NCBI GenBank assembly: GCA_020024615.1
Contig: JAHHTP010000008.1
Coordinates: 1-56,506, forward strand
Reading direction: 5' to 3'
Source: Oscillospiraceae bacterium
Lineage (GTDB): Bacteria; Bacillota; Clostridia; Oscillospirales; Ruminococcaceae
Length of the DNA: 56,506 bases
Below are positions 44,863-51,875 of the stretch, in pieces. Made by a program: the position numbers and the translations under genes. Within the stretch, counting starts at the first letter, position 1. Each line of letters opens with the position of its first letter. Below the pieces are notes generated by a model. That model made no database searches. It was given only the letters and a program-made list of their open reading frames with translations, and was not told the DNA's origin.

Positions 44863-46023
44863 ATGAGAAAGAAACTGATTGCCGTTGTATTGAGCCTGCT
44901 GATGGCATGCAGTATGTTTGCTGGATGTAACAAAGTGAAATCTGATTCTGAACCGTCGGAATCTTCCAAACCGGTTTCAGACCAGAGCAGTGAGGTGTCC
45001 TCAAAAGAGGAATCCAGTTCGGAAGAATCAAAAGAAACTTCCTCTGAAGCCAGTACTTCTTCTAAAGAAGAAAACACAGCTAAGCCGCAAAACACGAAAT
45101 ATCCAAAGCTTTCATCCAATAAACCGGTTAAGAAGCATAAAGCAGTTGCTGCTGTTGGAAATACTGCGTATGAGTATTATGGTTATGTCGAAGATAAGGC
45201 TCAGATGTACACTGGCTTAGTCAATGATACGGCAAAGAAACTTGCAGGCGTGTCCGATGTGTATGCGATGATTATCCCGACATCTGTTGGTATAACACTG
45301 CCAGATAATCATAGAGATGAGGTTGCAGGCGGTAATATGGAAGAACCGATGAACCGTCTGTATGATGCCTTTTCTTCTCAGGTGAAGCCGGTGAGGCTGT
45401 ATGATATACTGATGAAACACCGAGACGAATACATTTATTTTCGCACCGATCATCATTGGACGGCACGCGGTGCATACTATGCATATACGGAATTGTGTAA
45501 ACAGAAAGGCATTGTACCGCATGAGCTTTCGGATTACAAGTTGCGGGAATTTGATGGATTTTTAGGCTCATTTTATAAGGATACCGGAAATTCCGCTGAT
45601 CTTGGTGCGACGCCAGATGTGGTAGAAGCGTATGAGCCGGTTGGAAAAAATATCAAGCTGAATTTTACCGATCTCAAAGGCAATACTTATCAATGGCCGA
45701 TTATTGCGGACATGAGCAGCTATCCGGCCAATCTGAAATATGGTACATTTGCTGCTGCGGATAATCCGTATACCGTAATAGAGAATCCAGATGTGACTGA
45801 CGGCAGTAGCTGTATTGTAATCAAAGAGTCTTTTGGTAATGCACTGATTCCGTTCTTAGCCGATCATTATGCCACCATCTACGAGCTGGATTATCGCTAC
45901 TGGGATGGAAATGTAGTTTCCTTTGCAAAGGAAAAACAGGTAGACGATGTTATTTTTGCAAATAATATCTCAATGACTCGAAGCGGCCCCTTAATCAATA
46001 ACCTTGCCAAAATATTGGAATAA
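44863..46023 (+). CDS. DHHW-family lipoprotein (AlgX/AlgJ-like)
   Basis: A 386-residue lipoprotein with lipobox MFAGC and a Ser/Glu-rich linker of about 60 residues. The SGNH-like catalytic domain follows: RTDHHWTARGAYYAY carries the DHHW motif, and KESFGNALIPFLADHY carries the Ser region typical of AlgX/AlgJ-type proteins. Such proteins help transfer acetyl groups to exopolysaccharides or wall polymers in partnership with an MBOAT. No MBOAT gene is adjacent here. It pairs with the DUF4358 lipoprotein just upstream. Confidence 0.85.
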   Translation: MRKKLIAVVLSLLMACSMFAGCNKVKSDSEPSESSKPVSDQSSEVSSKEESSSEESKETSSEASTSSKEENTAKPQNTKYPKLSSNKPVKKHKAVAAVGNTAYEYYGYVEDKAQMYTGLVNDTAKKLAGVSDVYAMIIPTSVGITLPDNHRDEVAGGNMEEPMNRLYDAFSSQVKPVRLYDILMKHRDEYIYFRTDHHWTARGAYYAYTELCKQKGIVPHELSDYKLREFDGFLGSFYKDTGNSADLGATPDVVEAYEPVGKNIKLNFTDLKGNTYQWPIIADMSSYPANLKYGTFAAADNPYTVIENPDVTDGSSCIVIKESFGNALIPFLADHYATIYELDYRYWDGNVVSFAKEKQVDDVIFANNISMTRSGPLINNLAKILE

Positions 46024-46033
46024 TCTTGATTTT

Positions 46034-46083
46034 GGACAATTTCTATCGTTTTAAATCAAAAAGCGGTGATATTGTCCTTTTTT
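46034..46083 (+). terminator. Terminator after the DHHW gene
   Basis: Long-loop hairpin GGACAAT/ATTGTCC followed by TTTTTT. Confidence 0.75.
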
Positions 46084-46114
46084 AATGGATTTTCTTATCT
46101 GGAAATACATAGAC

Positions 46115-46143
46115 TTGAAATTTATTTGATTTTAGTGTATAAT
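46115..46143 (+). promoter_or_regulatory. corA promoter
   Basis: TTGAAA, 17 bases, TATAAT. The short leader has no room for an M-box riboswitch. Confidence 0.7.
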
Positions 46144-46191
46144 AATAAAAAACAATGTCATCAATAGGAATTAGAAAAGGGGGAGCTTGAG

Positions 46192-47133
46192 ATGCTGAGC
46201 ATTTATAAAACAGATGATCACATTGTATCGCAGTTACAAGACTTTGAAGATGGCGTTTGGGTGCGCCTTGTCAACCCTACCCCCGAGGAACTCGATACTG
46301 TTTCGGAATATTATCAGATTGAGCGCAATGACCTTGCCAGCGCATTGGACGATGAGGAGAGCGCGCGTATGGCTTTTGAGGACGATTATACATTGATTTT
46401 GATAGATATTCCGTCTCCAGAGGTGCGTCATCATAAAACGATGTATACGACAATGCCGCTTGGCATTATCCTGCTGTCTAATACGGTAATTACCATCTGT
46501 CGTCAGAAAACGCCGATTCTGGCTGATTTTGCACATGGCAGAGTGCGGGATTTTTCTACCAAAAAACGAATGAAATTTATCTATCAGATTTGTTTCCGTT
46601 CGGCTGCACTGTATCAGACGACACTGCGTCAGATTGAACATCAGCGCATTGAGATTGAGGAACGCGCCGATCAAAAGACCGAAGATGCTGATTTGATTGA
46701 TTTGCATGAGCTGGAAACAACGCTGGTTTATTTTACCACATCCCTGCGGACAAACTCGGCTATCATTGAAAAGCTCAAACGTTACAAACGCTTGGAGCAG
46801 TATGATGATGATACGGACTTGCTGGAGGATGTTCAGGTCGAATATCAGCAGGCAATCGAGATGGCATCCATTTATCGTGCTATTATTGACAGTACACGAG
46901 ATTTGGTATCCTCTATCAGTAATAGCCGACTGAATAATGTCATGAAGTATCTGACCTCTATTACGCTGGTCATGGCAATCCCGACGATTATTTCCGGTAT
47001 TTACGGCATGAATGTGGATGTGCAGTGGATGCCGTTTTCAACCACGCCGCACGGCTTTACGATTGTGTGTCTGATTATGGCGTTAATCTGCGGTATTATT
47101 CTGATCATTCTGAAGAAGAAAAAAATGTTGTAA
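46192..47133 (+). CDS. corA: CorA-family divalent cation transporter
   Basis: A 313-residue magnesium (or cobalt/nickel) channel. The N-terminal cytoplasmic funnel domain includes the long charged helix with IEHQRIEIEERADQKTEDAD. Two C-terminal membrane helices follow, with YGMNVDVQWMP carrying the GMN selectivity motif at the first helix end and a basic tail KKKKML. ATG follows AAAAGGGGGAGCTTGAG. It is monocistronic. Confidence 0.93.
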   Translation: MLSIYKTDDHIVSQLQDFEDGVWVRLVNPTPEELDTVSEYYQIERNDLASALDDEESARMAFEDDYTLILIDIPSPEVRHHKTMYTTMPLGIILLSNTVITICRQKTPILADFAHGRVRDFSTKKRMKFIYQICFRSAALYQTTLRQIEHQRIEIEERADQKTEDADLIDLHELETTLVYFTTSLRTNSAIIEKLKRYKRLEQYDDDTDLLEDVQVEYQQAIEMASIYRAIIDSTRDLVSSISNSRLNNVMKYLTSITLVMAIPTIISGIYGMNVDVQWMPFSTTPHGFTIVCLIMALICGIILIILKKKKML

Positions 47134-47155
47134 ATTTCTGCAATCTTTATGCTGT

Positions 47156-47187
47156 AATCCCATCTGCTGAGGATGGGATTTTTGTTT
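47156..47187 (+). terminator. Terminator after corA
   Basis: Nine-base-pair stem AATCCCATC/GATGGGATT followed by TTTTGTTTTT. Confidence 0.9.
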
Positions 47188-47197
47188 TTAAAATGGC

Positions 47198-47226
47198 TTG
47201 ACGCAAAGGTGGCATCATGCTATAAT
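47198..47226 (+). promoter_or_regulatory. Promoter of the GH18 gene
   Basis: TTGACG, 17 bases, TATAAT, close behind the corA terminator. It is of vegetative type. Confidence 0.7.
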
Positions 47227-47254
47227 GAAGAAAAATGCTTGGGAGGCATATAAC

Positions 47255-48295
47255 ATGAAAGATAAAATTATTTTAGGATACGCCCTGGAAGAACATGGCA
47301 ATCCGCTGACCTGCAACATTACGCAGGAGGATTTTGATCGGCTGACCCACATCAATGTCGCATTCGGCAAGATCACCGAGAATCAGGAAATTGATACCCA
47401 GATTGTCGGTGATGCAGAAAAACTGATTGAAAAACTGCACGCTGGACGCGGTGACCGTGATGTCAAAATTGTACTTTCGCTGATTGGTGAGTTTTCTAAA
47501 GCGGCACAATCCGAGGAAAACCGTAAAAAACTGGCTGATTCCTGTGTTGATGTGATCAGACGCTTGAATCTGGATGGCATTGACTTTGACTGGGAGTTCC
47601 CGTGTGTTCCATCCAATGGCTTGCAGGCTTCTCCGGATGATAAACAGAATTTTACTGCACTGTGCAAAACGGTTCGTGAAACGCTGGATGCCAACCAGCC
47701 ACAGGGCGTGCATTGGTTATTCACCATTGCAGCAGCAGGCGATAAATTCTATACCGATTTTACCGAGATGGATAAGGTGCAGACCTATTTGGACTATGTT
47801 GCGCTGATGACCTATGACTTGAAATGCGGTTTTCATGCGATTACTGGCCATCACACCAACCTGTATCTTTCCACTGGAGATATTATCCGCAGCAGCTGCG
47901 ACACCGCAGTGAAAGCATTTGTAGAAGCAGGCGTTCCGGCGGAGAAATTGCTTATCGGTGCCGCATTCTATTCCAGAAAATGGGATAATATCCCAGATCG
48001 CTGCAATGGCTATTTGCAGCTTGCAAAATCTGGCGGCGGATACGGCCCGGATTATACCGATCTGGTTCAAAATTATATCAACAAAAACGGCTATAACCGT
48101 CACTGGGATGATGAGGCAAAAGCACCGTATCTGTTTAACGGCTCTACCTTTATTTCGTATGATGATGTTCAGTCGATTGCAGCAAAATGCGATTATATCA
48201 AAGAAAATCATGTCGGCGGTATCTTCTACTGGCAGCACAGTTATGATTTAACCGGAACGCTGCTGGAAGTAATGGACGAAAAATTAAACAAATAA
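47255..48295 (+). CDS. Glycoside hydrolase family 18 (chitinase-like) protein
   Basis: A 346-residue TIM-barrel hydrolase. The GH18 catalytic motif DxxDxDxE is complete in LDGIDFDWEFP, and ALMTYDLKCG and GIFYWQHSYDLTG mark the later strands of the barrel. There is no signal peptide and no LysM or chitin-binding domain, so it seems to act inside the cell (or in the mother cell or spore). Relatives cleave chitin oligomers or peptidoglycan glycan. The ATG at 47255 follows GGGAGGCATATAAC. It is upstream of dpaB but separated from it by a terminator. Confidence 0.88.
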   Translation: MKDKIILGYALEEHGNPLTCNITQEDFDRLTHINVAFGKITENQEIDTQIVGDAEKLIEKLHAGRGDRDVKIVLSLIGEFSKAAQSEENRKKLADSCVDVIRRLNLDGIDFDWEFPCVPSNGLQASPDDKQNFTALCKTVRETLDANQPQGVHWLFTIAAAGDKFYTDFTEMDKVQTYLDYVALMTYDLKCGFHAITGHHTNLYLSTGDIIRSSCDTAVKAFVEAGVPAEKLLIGAAFYSRKWDNIPDRCNGYLQLAKSGGGYGPDYTDLVQNYINKNGYNRHWDDEAKAPYLFNGSTFISYDDVQSIAAKCDYIKENHVGGIFYWQHSYDLTGTLLEVMDEKLNK

Positions 48296-48310
48296 TTAAA
48301 ACATGGTTGA

Positions 48311-48341
48311 AAGCAGCTTCCTTTTCGGTGGCTGCTTTTTT
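48311..48341 (+). terminator. Terminator after the GH18 gene
   Basis: Stem AAGCAGC/GCTGCTT followed by TTTTGG. Confidence 0.75.
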
Positions 48342-48401
48342 GGTGTCAGGCAAGCGAGCTGCTGCATATATTGTCGTATCATGAATAAGGAGGGCGATAT
48401 C

Positions 48402-48974
48402 ATGCAGCCGAAATGCAAACTTGGATTTGCGCTTTGTGGTTCTTTCTGCACCTTTTCCCGCGCGATAGCCATGATGGAGGCGTTGCGGGAGGATTATGAT
48501 ATATATCCGATTTTATCTCAAAATGCAGCATCTTTGGATACGAAGTTTGGAAAGGCGGCGGAGCATCTGCAAAGAATCGAGGAAATTTGCGGCAGAAAAG
48601 CCATTTTAACGATTCCTGAAGCAGAACCGCTGGGACCAAAAAAGATTCTAGATATTCTTCTGGTGGCACCCTGCACCGGAAATACGATTGCTAAACTTGC
48701 AAACGGCATCACCGATACCACGGTAACCATGGCGGTCAAGTCCCATCTGCGTACCGAACGGCCGGTTGTTCTTTGCGTGGCTACCAACGATGCACTGCGA
48801 GCCAATGCCACAAATCTTGGAACACTTTTGAATCGCAAGCATTATTATTTTGTGCCGTTTGGGCAGGATGACCCGGTTCGTAAACCGTCCAGTCTGGTAG
48901 CAAACTTTGAGAAAATCCCACAGACCTTGATTTCTGCTTTGCAGCAACAGCAGATTCAGCCGTTGTTTGATTGA
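48402..48974 (+). CDS. dpaB: Dipicolinate synthase subunit B
   Basis: A 190-residue flavoprotein-fold subunit (SpoVFB) of the enzyme that makes dipicolinic acid for spores from dihydrodipicolinate in the mother cell. Recognised by LGFALCGSFCTFSRAI at the start, LLVAPCTGNTIAKLANGI, and the segment VVLCVATNDALRANATNLG. ATG at 48402 follows AAGGAGGGCGATATC. The usual partner dpaA (spoVFA) is not adjacent: upstream is the GH18 gene and downstream a broken Sel1 gene. Confidence 0.9.
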   Translation: MQPKCKLGFALCGSFCTFSRAIAMMEALREDYDIYPILSQNAASLDTKFGKAAEHLQRIEEICGRKAILTIPEAEPLGPKKILDILLVAPCTGNTIAKLANGITDTTVTMAVKSHLRTERPVVLCVATNDALRANATNLGTLLNRKHYYFVPFGQDDPVRKPSSLVANFEKIPQTLISALQQQQIQPLFD

Positions 48975-48999
48975 CTTTTGTTGCCCGGTGTGCTACACT
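48971..48999 (+). promoter_or_regulatory. Promoter of the Sel1 relic / small membrane protein / OGG operon
   Basis: TTGACT, 17 bases, TACACT; the -35 overlaps the dpaB stop codon. Confidence 0.6.
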
Positions 49000-49035
49000 A
49001 AAAGCAGAAGAAATAATAAAAAGGAGAATCATAAC

Positions 49036-49519
49036 ATGACACAAGATCAGGTAAAACAGTGTTGCACACAGGCTCAAAATGGTGATTCACAGGCACAATA
49101 TCAGTTGGGTGTATGATATCTAACCGGAAATGGCATCGAGCAGGATGTGCAAAAGTGTGGCATTATTTGAAAGTGAAGCAACACTGCAAAACGGGGATTG
49201 TGCCAATGCGCTTGGAAACTGTTACCGACAGAGACGCGGTATGCAGCAGAGTGATGAAAAAGCGTTTGCATATTACCAGGATGCGTTCCAATACGGTTGT
49301 GCGACTGCGGCATTCAATTGCATATTACCAGCAGAGGGCTGATATGGCAGATGCAGACTGCCAGAACAGTTTAGCTGCCTGTTATTTTTCCGGCAGAGGG
49401 GTAGGGCGTGATTTGCAGAAAGCAATTTCCATGTATGAAAAGGCGCGGATAAGGCCCCGATGGCCCATAATGCGCTGCAATGTATCAAACAATATCAAGC
49501 GAAACAGGAGGGAAAATAA
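49036..49519 (+). pseudogene. Sel1-like repeat protein, broken by a stop and frameshifts
   Basis: The pieces read through three frames as one tetratricopeptide-like Sel1 protein of about 160 residues. MTQDQVKQCCTQAQNGDSQ leads to AQYQLGV, then an in-frame TGA at about 49114 where families have Cys or Ala. YLTGNGIEQDVQK follows, with a shift near 49155 to VALFESEATLQNGDCANALG. A second shift near 49335 leads to ADADCQNSLAACYFSGRGVG, and a third near 49445 to DKAPMAHNALQCIKQYQ, ending at TAA 49517-49519. A good AAGGAG and promoter remain, so it decayed recently or the region carries sequence errors. Confidence 0.85.
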
Positions 49520-49819
49520 ATGAAACGGAAAATAGATGTCATACCAACCTATCGTACAAAAATCGGAAAGCGATCGAAATGGATTTGTGGCGGAACATTC
49601 CGTAAAAATCTTGGTTACAAAGCCTTGATTGCGGGATTTTCTGGATTATCCGTATTGTTTGCCCTGATTGCGGCTGGTTCCATTGCGGTATATCAGTTGC
49701 TCAAACAGGCCAAAAACTACGCAAAGGCTAATCCGCTGCATTTAAGCGCATTTCTTGGACTTGTTTCGGCACTGAATTATGTGGCAAATTATTTCACCAG
49801 TGAGGATGCCGATGCATAA
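49520..49819 (+). CDS. Small membrane protein of unknown function
   Basis: A 99-residue protein I do not recognise. A basic N-terminus (TYRTKIGKRSKW) is followed by one clear hydrophobic segment (residues about 34-57) and a weaker second one (residues about 75-92), so it may be a two-helix membrane protein. Its ATG lies directly after the stop of the broken Sel1 gene, whose last codons give an AGGAGGG ribosome binding site. Its end overlaps the OGG start by eight bases. Operon position suggests a shared transcript but not a shared function. Confidence 0.7.
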   Translation: MKRKIDVIPTYRTKIGKRSKWICGGTFRKNLGYKALIAGFSGLSVLFALIAAGSIAVYQLLKQAKNYAKANPLHLSAFLGLVSALNYVANYFTSEDADA

Positions 49820-50630
49820 TTCCTATATCGCAAGGATTCCGGATTTTTCTCCAGCATTGATTGCTGACAGCGGTCAATGTTTCCGTATGCGCAGGATTGG
49901 AGAAGGGGCGTATGATTTAATTGCGCAAAACCGCTTTTTGACCATTCGGCAGCTGCCAAACGAGCAGTTTGAATTTGGATGTACTGAGCAGGAGTTTGAA
50001 ACTTTTTGGCGTATTTACTTTGATTTGGATGTTGACTACTCCTCTTATATTCAGGGTGTTTTGAAAGACGATCATTATATGCAGGATGCGATAAAAGCAG
50101 GATGGGGACTTAAAATTTTAAGGCAGGATCCATGGGAAATGCTTATTACATTTCTGCTTTCCCAGCGCAAGGCAATTCCGTTGATTAAGCGTTCGGTGGA
50201 GGCACTTTGCGAAAATTTTGGTGATCCAATCCGAGATGGGATGTATGCTTTTCCAACACCAAAACAGCTTGCATCCGCTTCGGAGGATGCGCTGGCGGCC
50301 TGTGGATTGGGATACCGCACCAAGTATGTCATGAAAGCGGCACAGATGGCAGCAGCAGGTGAAATTCCGTTTGAAATGCTCATAAATGCCTCGGATGACG
50401 ATTTGAAACGCACCTTGATGTCACTGTATGGTGTGGGAATTAAGGTGGCAAGCTGTATTATGCTGTTTGGATATCATCGGCTGGATTTGGTGCCGGTGGA
50501 TGTCTGGATGCAGCGGGTGGCGGACGACCATTATGACGGGAAGTTTCCCTATACGGGAACAAACAGTTACGGTGGCGTTTTGCAACAGTATGTGTTTGAG
50601 TATATCCGTAAAGAATATAATCCTACATAA
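49812..50630 (+). CDS. ogg: 8-oxoguanine DNA glycosylase (OGG1 type)
   Basis: A 272-residue base-excision repair enzyme of the OGG1 branch found in some Clostridia. The N-terminal OGG domain contains DSGQCFRM. The HhH-GPD domain has the catalytic Lys in LLSQRKAIPL, the hairpin LYGVGIKVASCIMLFG, and the conserved Asp in LVPVDVWMQRV. ATG at 49812 overlaps the previous gene by eight bases; the frame is open to 49779. A terminator follows. Confidence 0.9.
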   Translation: MHNSYIARIPDFSPALIADSGQCFRMRRIGEGAYDLIAQNRFLTIRQLPNEQFEFGCTEQEFETFWRIYFDLDVDYSSYIQGVLKDDHYMQDAIKAGWGLKILRQDPWEMLITFLLSQRKAIPLIKRSVEALCENFGDPIRDGMYAFPTPKQLASASEDALAACGLGYRTKYVMKAAQMAAAGEIPFEMLINASDDDLKRTLMSLYGVGIKVASCIMLFGYHRLDLVPVDVWMQRVADDHYDGKFPYTGTNSYGGVLQQYVFEYIRKEYNPT

Positions 50631-50637
50631 AAAATGA

Positions 50638-50672
50638 GATGCACCATTTCAGCTGGAACGGTGCATCTTTTG
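50638..50672 (+). terminator. Terminator after ogg
   Basis: Perfect eight-base-pair stem GATGCACC/GGTGCATC followed by TTTTGTT. Confidence 0.85.
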
Positions 50673-50675
50673 TTA

Positions 50676-50820
50676 TCTGTATTTACGCAATAAAAAGAAA
50701 GCTGCAATCAAGGTGATAAATTCGGTAACAGCAAAGGAACACCATACGCCGATCATGCCAAATAGATTACCAAGTAAGATGGTGGCAACAGCAATGACAA
50801 ACAGCCATTCATACAGTTTT
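50676..50820 (-). pseudogene. C-terminal relic of a MATE-type efflux protein
   Basis: On the minus strand one frame reads LFVIAVATILLGNLFGMIGV, then WCSFAVTEFITLIAAFFLLR and a stop. The pattern is that of the last membrane helices of MATE-family efflux proteins (LLGNLFGxxGVW, F-x-VTE). A stop codon lies directly upstream, no start is available, and the rest of the gene is missing. It is a truncated remnant between ogg and the HAD gene. Confidence 0.65.
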
Positions 50821-50862
50821 TATCCAGTTCATCTCCTGCATTCATAATGCACCATGCACTGC

Positions 50863-50891
50863 TTGTGTCAAGTGTGCAAATCTGATATAAT
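50863..50891 (+). promoter_or_regulatory. Promoter of the Cof-type HAD gene
   Basis: TTGTGT, 17 bases, TATAAT, 25 bases before the start codon. Confidence 0.6.
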
Positions 50892-50916
50892 AGGAGATGG
50901 ACAGGAGGAATGAAAA

Positions 50917-51693
50917 ATGAGTGAAATTAAATTGGTGGCTTGTGATATTGACGGTACACTGCTGCATCATGGGGCAAAGGAAATAGCACCTGCTGTATTT
51001 GAGCAGATTGAGCGGATTCGAAACAAAGGGATTATTTTCTGCCCGGCAAGCGGCAGACAGTACGATTCGCTGCGTCAGCTGTTTGCACCGGTTGCGAATG
51101 AAGTTTCCTATATGTGTGAAAATGGTGCGGTGATTTTTGGGGCTGGAAATCCAGGACCTGTGCTTGCAAAAACGGTGATTGGACATGAAAAGGCAATGCA
51201 GCTTTGTCATCAGATTCTTTCCCATGTAGATTGCGAGATTCTGATTTCAGGCGAAAACACAAGTTATCTGATCACAGAGAATGCACAATATATCCGTCAT
51301 ATCAAAGAGGATGTCGGAAACAATGTCTGCGTTGTGGAATGCCCGGAAGCAATTTCAGAAGATATTGTCAAGATTTCTGCTTTCTGTGCGGCAGGTGGGG
51401 ACAAATACCTGTCCGAATTTGTGCATGACTGGAGCGATTATTTGAGCGTGGCTTTAGGTGGTGTACAGTGGATTGATATGACCCTTGCAAATAAAGGGAC
51501 TGGCATCAAAACCATCTGCGAGAAGCTTGGAATTTCGCTTGATGAAGTTATGGCGATTGGTGACAACTATAATGATATTCCGATTCTTTCGATTGTCGGA
51601 CATCCATATATCATGGAAAATGCGGCACAGCCGTTAAAAGATCAGTTTTTGAATCAATGCCGACGGGTAGAAGATACATTGGCAATGCTTTAA
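50917..51693 (+). CDS. Cof-type HAD-IIB family phosphatase
   Basis: A 258-residue hydrolase. Motif I CDIDGTLL is at residues about 9-16, CPASGRQYDSL is motif II, the C2B cap lies in the middle, and the terminal AIGDNYNDIPIL with GHPYIMENAA is motif IV. Members dephosphorylate sugar phosphates, pyridoxal phosphate or flavin mononucleotide; the substrate here cannot be assigned. It is monocistronic, starts with ATG after GGACAGGAGGAATG, and sits between the MATE relic and a SulP transporter. Confidence 0.9.
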   Translation: MSEIKLVACDIDGTLLHHGAKEIAPAVFEQIERIRNKGIIFCPASGRQYDSLRQLFAPVANEVSYMCENGAVIFGAGNPGPVLAKTVIGHEKAMQLCHQILSHVDCEILISGENTSYLITENAQYIRHIKEDVGNNVCVVECPEAISEDIVKISAFCAAGGDKYLSEFVHDWSDYLSVALGGVQWIDMTLANKGTGIKTICEKLGISLDEVMAIGDNYNDIPILSIVGHPYIMENAAQPLKDQFLNQCRRVEDTLAML

Positions 51694-51837
51694 TGTTTCA
51701 TTTTTGCACAAAAGAGATGAAATATGTCGAAATAATGTTGTAAACTGCTTGATTTTTAACAAAATATGAATAATTGCTTGTTTTTATTCATAAATAGGTG
51801 TAAAATATTGGTAGGGATTTCCCGAAAATAATCACAT

Positions 51838-51875
51838 GGAGGATGAACCACCGCTGTTTGATGGTTCGGTTAACT
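51838..51875 (+). promoter_or_regulatory. Ribosome binding site with a hairpin spacer before the SulP start
   Basis: GGAGG (51838-51842) is 33 bases before the ATG that fits the SulP family. GAACCA (51845-51850) and TGGTTC (51862-51867) form a six-base-pair stem with an 11-base loop between them. If folded, the distance from GGAGG to ATG becomes about ten bases, which is normal. Confidence 0.45.

Noticed and set aside
46144..46191. Possible M-box magnesium riboswitch before corA
   Set aside because: The leader is under 50 bases, far too short for an M-box.
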